A stretch of DNA of 10,347 bases, taken from Thermoplasmata archaeon (GTDB lineage: Archaea; Thermoplasmatota; Thermoplasmata; Thermoplasmatales; Thermoplasmataceae). The stretch is from positions 1 through 10,347 of the forward strand of contig JAJZOT010000028.1 of assembly GCA_021847855.1 (NCBI GenBank), written 5' to 3'. Below the pieces are notes generated by a model. The model worked only from the letters and a program-made list of their open reading frames with translations. It searched no databases and had not been told where the DNA came from. Below are positions 6,564 to 10,347 of this stretch, one piece after another; the first letter of the stretch is position 1; each line of letters begins with the position of its first letter. The position numbers and the translations under genes are program-made.

Positions 6564-7725
6564 CTTCCTGGACGGTTTCATAGTAATTGACAAACCCAAG
6601 GGACCAACAAGCCACCAGATTGATTACTGGGTCAGATCCATCCTCGGAATAGAAAAAGTGGCGCATGTGGGTACCCTGGATCCATCTGCAACTGGCGTGC
6701 TGGTAATGGCGCTGGGAAAGGCTGTGAAGCTTGTGGAGATAGCACACGAAATGCCGAAGGAATACATTGGCGTTATGTTCACCCATGAGGATGTCAACGA
6801 AGATGATGTAAAAGGGGTTATGAAAGAGTTCACGGGGGAGATATACCAGATCCCACCTGTAAGATCTGCCGTTTCAAGGAGTCTCAGAACGAGATGGATC
6901 TACGAACTTGAAATCATTGAGAAAAAGGGAAGAGACATCCTGTTCAGGGTAAAATCAGAATCCGGGACTTATGTGAGAACTCTGTGCACAGATATGGGTT
7001 ATGTACTTGGAACAGGGGCGCAACTCATGGATCTCAGAAGGACGGTAAGCGGTATTTTCACTGAGAAGGATTCGGTAACACTCCAGGATCTCAGCGACGC
7101 CAAGAAGATAGCCGATGAGGGTGACAGCAGTGTGCTCAGGAAAATAGTTTTTCCGATGGATTATCTCTTCAGGGATTACGGCAAGATAGTGGTTAAGACG
7201 TCGGCAATCCAGAATATTGCACATGGATCTGACCTCTTTCCCGGGGGAATCAAGGCCATCATAGGAACACCGATTCGTGGTGACAGGGTTGTTGCAATAT
7301 CGGAAACGAATGAGATACTTGCCAGCGGTAAAATGCTGGTTTCCCATGACAGGATAACGGACACAAAGGTTGTTGATTTTGACCGGGTAATGCTTGATCC
7401 AAAGCCTAAGAGAGTCAACTTCATATCAAAAGTCCAGGAAAAGCCTGCAAAGGCAGTAAGGAAGTTCACAATACCGGAAGAGAAGAGGAACAGGGTTGAT
7501 AGGTCAGATGACAGAAAATTCAGGGAAAGTAACAAGAAAGTGGTACGGGGAGATAAGGAACGGAAAAGAGATATGGGTTTACAGAGATCTCAGGACAAAT
7601 TTCACAGAGATTTTCGACGCCCTGAGAAGGGGAGAGACTCCCGCAACAGAAATGATAAGGGAGAAAAACGAACCTTCCCTGCACGACCTCCTTACGGAGT
7701 ACGGAAAAAAAAGAATAAAAGATGA
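6532..7725 (+). CDS. cbf5: tRNA/rRNA pseudouridine synthase Cbf5 (TruB family) with long basic C-terminal tail
   Basis: The product is 397 residues. Cbf5 is the catalytic core of H/ACA guide RNPs and can also act as a TruB-like tRNA U55 synthase. The catalytic motif GTLDP is at 47-51 with nucleophile Asp50. IDKPKGPTSH is at 19-28, KEYIG at 76-80 with the conserved Tyr, and GTYVRTLCTDMG at 145-156. A PUA domain covers about 216-290. Residues 291-397 form a low-complexity tail with 41 Lys/Arg. The N-terminus before the catalytic domain is short (about 12 residues). The ATG at 6532 is preferred over TTG 6529; GGTGA sits at about 6517-6521. The last 72 residues share DNA with nop5 in another frame. 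Confidence 0.93.
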   Translation: MNQSREKISADFLDGFIVIDKPKGPTSHQIDYWVRSILGIEKVAHVGTLDPSATGVLVMALGKAVKLVEIAHEMPKEYIGVMFTHEDVNEDDVKGVMKEFTGEIYQIPPVRSAVSRSLRTRWIYELEIIEKKGRDILFRVKSESGTYVRTLCTDMGYVLGTGAQLMDLRRTVSGIFTEKDSVTLQDLSDAKKIADEGDSSVLRKIVFPMDYLFRDYGKIVVKTSAIQNIAHGSDLFPGGIKAIIGTPIRGDRVVAISETNEILASGKMLVSHDRITDTKVVDFDRVMLDPKPKRVNFISKVQEKPAKAVRKFTIPEEKRNRVDRSDDRKFRESNKKVVRGDKERKRDMGLQRSQDKFHRDFRRPEKGRDSRNRNDKGEKRTFPARPPYGVRKKKNKR

Positions 7726-8353
7726 GTTCACCCAGGACAGGCTTCTCATAAAGTTCTATTCTCTATACGAGGAGATCACCGAGATAATAAACCTCTATCT
7801 TGAAAAGCTGGATTCATTTGGGATACTTACAGGCGTGGAGTACAGTGAGGATGATCCATGCCTTTACTTTCGCTCCATGGCTGGAATTGCAGATACCGAC
7901 CCATCTATCTCAATGGTTGCGAAATCTGCGGGCATAGGTGTGTCTATGTGTTCTTTCAGGACCGAACTTTTCCAGTTCACCAGTGAAATGGCTGTAAAGA
8001 TCATGCCAAACACTGTGGATCTCATAGGTGGTTCCCTTGCCCTTGAGTTACTATGGAGATCAGGAGGGTTGAGGAACATGGTGAAATTCCCAGCCAGCAC
8101 ATTTCAGGTGCTTGGTGCGGAAAAGGCATTCTTCAAGCACATGAGAACCGGAACCCCTTCACCAAAGCATGGTTTCCTGTTCAAGTATCCGGGTATATCA
8201 TCGCTTCCGCCATCAAAAAGAGGAAAGATATCACGTACGGTTGCAAACAAGCTGGCAATAGCAGTCAGGGCGGACTTTTTAGGCACCAAGATAGATACTG
8301 AATCCATGAAGAAACTTATAACAAAAAGGATCCAGGAGGCAAAATCAAGGTAA
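7508..8353 (+). CDS. nop5: Nop5 (Nop56/58 family), C/D box sRNP core protein, with short N-terminal domain
   Basis: The product is 281 residues. Nop5 is the scaffold of archaeal C/D guide RNPs: its N-domain binds fibrillarin, a coiled coil dimerises, and the Nop domain binds L7Ae-k-turn RNA. Residues about 72-185 look like the coiled-coil helices (RLLIKFYSLYEEITEIINLY). The Nop-domain core is unmistakable: FPASTFQVLGAEKAFFKHMR (194-213), SPKHGFLFKYPGI (218-230) and KRGKISRTVANKLAIAVRAD (237-256). The N-domain is only about 65 residues instead of roughly 120, and archaeal Nop5 is usually longer overall (from memory about 370-430). The ATG at 7508 is chosen; TTG 7496 would add 4 residues, and an in-frame stop at 7457-7459 prevents any longer form. 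It ends exactly where convergent purF ends. No fibrillarin gene follows. Confidence 0.9.
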   Translation: MTENSGKVTRKWYGEIRNGKEIWVYRDLRTNFTEIFDALRRGETPATEMIREKNEPSLHDLLTEYGKKRIKDEFTQDRLLIKFYSLYEEITEIINLYLEKLDSFGILTGVEYSEDDPCLYFRSMAGIADTDPSISMVAKSAGIGVSMCSFRTELFQFTSEMAVKIMPNTVDLIGGSLALELLWRSGGLRNMVKFPASTFQVLGAEKAFFKHMRTGTPSPKHGFLFKYPGISSLPPSKRGKISRTVANKLAIAVRADFLGTKIDTESMKKLITKRIQEAKSR

Positions 8354-9799
8354 TCAGAAGCTTTCGAGCTCCTGCTGCCCTGAATACTTCTCTCCCCCCA
8401 CCGGTACTGGATATTCTCCTGTGAGGCAGGAGATGCAGAGTGAATTTTTCTCAATGGTGATGCTTTTCACAAGTCCATCAATGGATGTATACCCTATGCT
8501 GTCTGCACCGATTTCATTTCCTATGTCTTCCATAGTCTTACTGGTTGCAATGAACTGATCCTTCGTCTTCATATCAACACCGAAGTAGCATGGGGCTATG
8601 ATCATGGGGGAACCCACTCTCACGTGGACCTCCTTAGCCCCAGCTTTCCTGAGAATGGCTATTATATGTTTCATGGTGTTGCCACGCACAATACTGTCAT
8701 CAACAAGCACAACCCTCTTTCCCTCAATTTCTGATCCGATTGGGTTAAGCTTGAGTTTGAGTGCTGATAGCCTGGATTTCTGGTTTGGCATTATGAACGT
8801 CCTCTCCGAGAACCTGTTCTTTATGAGTCCCTCACTGTACCTGATTCCGGATTCAAGCGCATATCCAAGTGCCTGTGCCCTCCCGGAATCCGGAACAGGT
8901 ATCACAACATCTGCTTCAGCAGGAAACTCCCTGGCAAGTGTTCTCCCAAGCCTTATCCTGGTCTGAAACACCTCCACATCGTCTATGACGCTGTCCGGTC
9001 TTGCAAAATAGACGTATTCAAACATACAGTGTGCGGTCTGCCTTGAAGGCATCACAAATATGCTTTTAGGGCCATCAGGTGTGAGTTCAATAAGTTCACC
9101 TGGCCTGACATCCCGTATTTTTTCCCCATTGAGTATATCCATTACACAGCTTTCCGAAGCAACAACGTAGCCTTCGTTTGCGTATCCGATAACAAGGGGC
9201 CTGAAACCCATAGGATCACGGAGTGCAAACAATCTGTCACCAACCATTATGGCACATGAATACGCTCCTCTGAGCCTGTTCACAGCGTTCCTGAAACCAG
9301 CTATAATGCCGTGGTTGTTTATCTCTGTGGAGAGTTCCATAAGCATGACCTCCGTGTCGGAACTGCTTAAGAATGGGACTCCTCTTCGCTTAAGCTGTTC
9401 CCTTAACTGGTTTGCGTTTGTGATCTCCCCGTTATGTGAAATTGCAATATATCCATATGAATTTGAAACGAGGAACGGACCTATATTTTCAAGGCCCTTT
9501 GAACCGGATGTGGAATAACGTGTATGTCCAATTCCCACCTCACCGCCGAGTATTGATCCACGCTCCATGTCCCTATCGGTAAAAACTTCGTGAACAAGTC
9601 CCATTCCTTTCTTGACACTTATGATCTCGTCATGATAGGTTGCTATGCCTGCACTTTCCTGCCCGCGGTGCTGTAGTGTACGAAGTGAGGCAATAAGGTA
9701 TGGATACGCTGTCGTCCTGCCTATAAAGCCGACAACTGCGCAGTGATCATTTGGCTTTTGCCCATCTATAGGATCTGAGTTTTGGGGCTGGATATCCAC
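8354..9799 (-). CDS. purF: Amidophosphoribosyltransferase PurF (Fe-S type)
   Basis: The product is 481 residues. It makes 5-phosphoribosylamine from PRPP and glutamine, the first committed step of purine synthesis. The Ntn glutaminase domain begins at Cys20 (CAVVGFIG), so residues 1-19 look like a propeptide. Its motifs include LQHRGQESAG (42-51), GHTRYSTSG (91-99), SHNGEITN (121-128) and SSDTE (146-150). The phosphoribosyltransferase domain carries the PRPP loop VVLVDDSIVRGNT (363-375). Cys258, Cys404, Cys455 and Cys458 match the four ligands of the 4Fe-4S cluster in the B. subtilis-type enzyme. The start is GTG at 9799, the only start in frame upstream of Cys20 and downstream of a GAGGTG site. 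It overlaps rpl37e by 53 nt. Confidence 0.96.
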   Translation of the reverse strand: MDIQPQNSDPIDGQKPNDHCAVVGFIGRTTAYPYLIASLRTLQHRGQESAGIATYHDEIISVKKGMGLVHEVFTDRDMERGSILGGEVGIGHTRYSTSGSKGLENIGPFLVSNSYGYIAISHNGEITNANQLREQLKRRGVPFLSSSDTEVMLMELSTEINNHGIIAGFRNAVNRLRGAYSCAIMVGDRLFALRDPMGFRPLVIGYANEGYVVASESCVMDILNGEKIRDVRPGELIELTPDGPKSIFVMPSRQTAHCMFEYVYFARPDSVIDDVEVFQTRIRLGRTLAREFPAEADVVIPVPDSGRAQALGYALESGIRYSEGLIKNRFSERTFIMPNQKSRLSALKLKLNPIGSEIEGKRVVLVDDSIVRGNTMKHIIAILRKAGAKEVHVRVGSPMIIAPCYFGVDMKTKDQFIATSKTMEDIGNEIGADSIGYTSIDGLVKSITIEKNSLCISCLTGEYPVPVGGEKYSGQQELESF

Positions 9800-9911
9800 A
9801 GTGAGAGCACCTCTTCTCTCTTACATGGTATGAATGATGGCCGCATCTTCTACATCTGATGTGTACCTTCTTGCTCCCCATTTTACCCATTACAGAAGTT
9901 CCATTGCTCAT
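9747..9911 (-). CDS. rpl37e: 50S ribosomal protein eL37 (L37e), zinc-ribbon
   Basis: A 54-residue protein read by hand on the minus strand. It opens MSNGTSVMGKMGSKKVHIRC and contains a four-cysteine zinc ribbon: Cys20-x2-Cys23 (CRRCGHHSYHV) and Cys35-x2-Cys38 (CSHCG). It ends with KLRSYRWAKAK. This is the standard eL37 layout (GTxSMGKR..., CRRCG, CxxCG, Arg-rich end) and length. The ATG at 9911 overlaps the lsm stop by 4 nt and has a near-perfect AGAGGTGA Shine-Dalgarno 6 nt upstream. The pairing with lsm and purF is a known archaeal arrangement, from memory also in M. thermautotrophicus. Confidence 0.96.
   Translation of the reverse strand: MSNGTSVMGKMGSKKVHIRCRRCGHHSYHVREKRCSHCGYPAPKLRSYRWAKAK
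9808..9813 (-). promoter_or_regulatory. Shine-Dalgarno that decides the GTG start of purF
   Basis: The minus strand reads GAGGTG, 8 nt before the GTG at 9799. It lies within the rpl37e codons for Lys33-Arg34-Cys35. There is no ATG in the purF frame between here and catalytic Cys20, so this site is the main evidence for the purF start and for a 19-residue propeptide. Confidence 0.75.
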
Positions 9912-10162
9912 TGACTGTCACCTCTAGAAGGAGAGATAAATATCACATTATCTCCTCTGACCAGAATTCTATCATAATTCCCTTTGTTTTCACCATATAT
10001 GGTCTCCCCTGCGTTCCTGATCACAAGGTTCATGTATATGTCGTAACCCTCAAGTATGCCTGAATAGGCCCTGTTTCCCTTGACATCCACAAGAACATTG
10101 TGGTCAATGGATCCCCTCAGTACATCCATGGGTCTGGCAATATTTGACTGTTGTTTTGGCAT
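9908..10162 (-). CDS. Sm-like archaeal protein (Lsm)
   Basis: The product is 84 residues. It is predicted to form a heptameric ring that binds U-rich RNA. The Sm1 motif spans about 20-50 with DHNVLVDVKGNRAYSGILEG, then YDIYMNLVI containing the Asp41/Asn45 RNA-binding positions. The Sm2 motif is at 66-78, ILVRGDNVIFISP, with Arg69-Gly70. The N-terminus (PKQQSNIARPMDVL) is the usual short helix. It is the first gene of the leftward lsm-rpl37e-purF operon. A TATA-like box about 30 nt upstream and the absence of a Shine-Dalgarno before the ATG suggest a leaderless or very short-leader transcript. A 4-nt ATGA overlap couples it to rpl37e. Confidence 0.95.
   Translation of the reverse strand: MPKQQSNIARPMDVLRGSIDHNVLVDVKGNRAYSGILEGYDIYMNLVIRNAGETIYGENKGNYDRILVRGDNVIFISPSRGDSQ
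9918..9925 (-). promoter_or_regulatory. Strong Shine-Dalgarno for rpl37e inside lsm
   Basis: The minus strand reads AGAGGTGA, 6 nt before the rpl37e ATG (9911). It is close to a full match to the archaeal anti-Shine-Dalgarno sequence. It lies within the last codons of lsm and fixes the eL37 start. Confidence 0.85.
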
Positions 10163-10190
10163 TTAAATTCAGGCGATGCATTGTAAAAAT

Positions 10191-10198
10191 CTATTTAA
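10191..10198 (-). promoter_or_regulatory. Predicted TATA box of the lsm-rpl37e-purF operon
   Basis: The minus strand reads TTAAATAG in an AT-rich stretch. Archaeal TATA boxes lie about 25 nt before the transcription start, which would put the start near 10168-10172, only about 6-10 nt before the lsm ATG at 10162. The bases just before the ATG (TGAATTTAA) contain no Shine-Dalgarno, consistent with leaderless initiation. A second AT-rich candidate, TTAAAGA, lies slightly further upstream (10204-10210). This is a sequence-pattern prediction only. Confidence 0.55.
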
Positions 10199-10268
10199 CA
10201 TTATCTTTAACTTTTTTCAGGAAAATAATTTAGCACAATAAAGGCAATCGACCAGGTTTCCATTTTCT

Positions 10269-10276
10269 CTTATATG
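10269..10276 (+). promoter_or_regulatory. Possible TATA-like element of a rightward transcript leaving the window
   Basis: The plus strand reads CTTATATG after a pyrimidine-rich stretch. A start about 25 nt downstream would fall near 10295-10300, ahead of ATGs at 10314 and 10331. The ATG at 10314 gives only a 6-codon frame (stop 10332-10334); the one at 10331 is open to the edge. Too little sequence remains to identify a gene. Confidence 0.25.
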
Positions 10277-10323
10277 GCAACGTTCTAAACAGGAATAAGA
10301 AAACAAGGAACAAATGGAGCGAA

Positions 10324-10343
10324 GATCCGCATGAAACCGGATC
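10324..10343 (+). repeat. Short perfect inverted repeat (hairpin) near the right edge
   Basis: GATCCG (10324-10329) and CGGATC (10338-10343) form a 6-bp stem around an 8-nt loop that includes the ATG at 10331. It lies in the 185-nt non-coding stretch 10163-10347, which otherwise holds only the lsm promoter and the weak rightward TATA-like element. It may be chance or part of an RNA or leader running off the window. Confidence 0.35.
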
Positions 10344-10347
10344 ACAG

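Noticed and set aside
7496..7498. TTG as the start of nop5
   Set aside because: It would add only four residues (MIGQ) without family support; the ATG at 7508 is the simpler choice, though TTG cannot be excluded.
6955..7535. Two long minus-strand open frames (6955-7347 and 7176-7535) opposite cbf5
   Set aside because: They are antisense to the conserved catalytic and PUA regions, have no motif and no ribosome-binding site worth noting, and overlap each other.
8598..8966. 122-codon plus-strand open frame inside purF
   Set aside because: It mirrors conserved PurF codons on the other strand; the Ser/Leu-rich translation matches no family I know.
10232..10347. Minus-strand open frame from the right edge to a TAA at 10232-10234
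   Set aside because: About 38 codons with an unstructured Leu/Phe-rich and then basic translation that I cannot link to any protein; probably chance in AT-rich non-coding DNA.
1..10347. tRNA or rRNA genes, CRISPR arrays, insertion sequences, toxin-antitoxin or defence genes
   Set aside because: No cloverleaf with a TPsiC arm, no regularly spaced repeats, no transposase motifs and no terminal inverted repeats were seen; nearly all the DNA is accounted for by core genes.

Overview
The window is almost wall-to-wall archaeal core genome. The eukaryote-like ribosomal proteins (eL32, eL19, eL37), Nop5, Cbf5, an Sm-like protein, AdkA-type adenylate kinase and a DUF106 membrane protein together exclude bacteria. 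Arginine codons are mostly AGA/AGG and isoleucine often ATA. The eL34 and eL14 genes usually found in this neighbourhood in methanogens are missing. From these points and the general look of the proteins I infer a Euryarchaeote, probably of the Thermoplasmata. The class-level call is an inference, not a database result.

Layout. Positions 1-8353 (+ strand) are the distal half of the archaeal spc-type superoperon. In order: the 3' end of rpl6, then rpl32e, rpl19e, rpl18, rps5, rpl30, rpl15, secY, adkA, a DUF106 (Ylp1/EMC3/TMCO1-like) gene, cmk, cbf5/truB and nop5. Positions 8354-10162 (- strand) are a second operon, lsm - rpl37e - purF, converging on nop5. The 54-residue rpl37e gene is easy to miss. 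Positions 10163-10347 are the only non-coding stretch: the lsm promoter and, near the edge, a TATA-like element and a hairpin.

How the genes fit together. The left operon couples 50S/30S proteins to the SecY protein-conducting channel, a probable second membrane insertase (DUF106), two nucleoside-monophosphate kinases, and the protein cores of both guide-RNA machines: Cbf5 for H/ACA pseudouridylation and Nop5 for C/D 2'-O-methylation. The right operon adds an RNA-binding Sm-like protein, a zinc-ribbon 50S protein and the first committed enzyme of purine synthesis.

Main points of interest. (1) Every junction from 1 to 10162 overlaps or abuts, so no base there is intergenic. (2) cbf5 overlaps nop5 by 218 nt. 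In the shared region the Nop5 frame uses only AGA/AGG for arginine, while the Cbf5 frame is half CGN. This suggests a 72-residue basic Cbf5 tail overprinted on the start of nop5. (3) Nop5 has a much shortened N-terminal (fibrillarin-binding) region and no fibrillarin gene beside it here. (4) SecY has an extra N-terminal two-helix membrane extension. (5) The GTG start of purF and its 19-residue propeptide lie inside rpl37e. I found no mobile elements, CRISPR arrays or tRNA/rRNA genes, and no clearly unknown multi-gene system.
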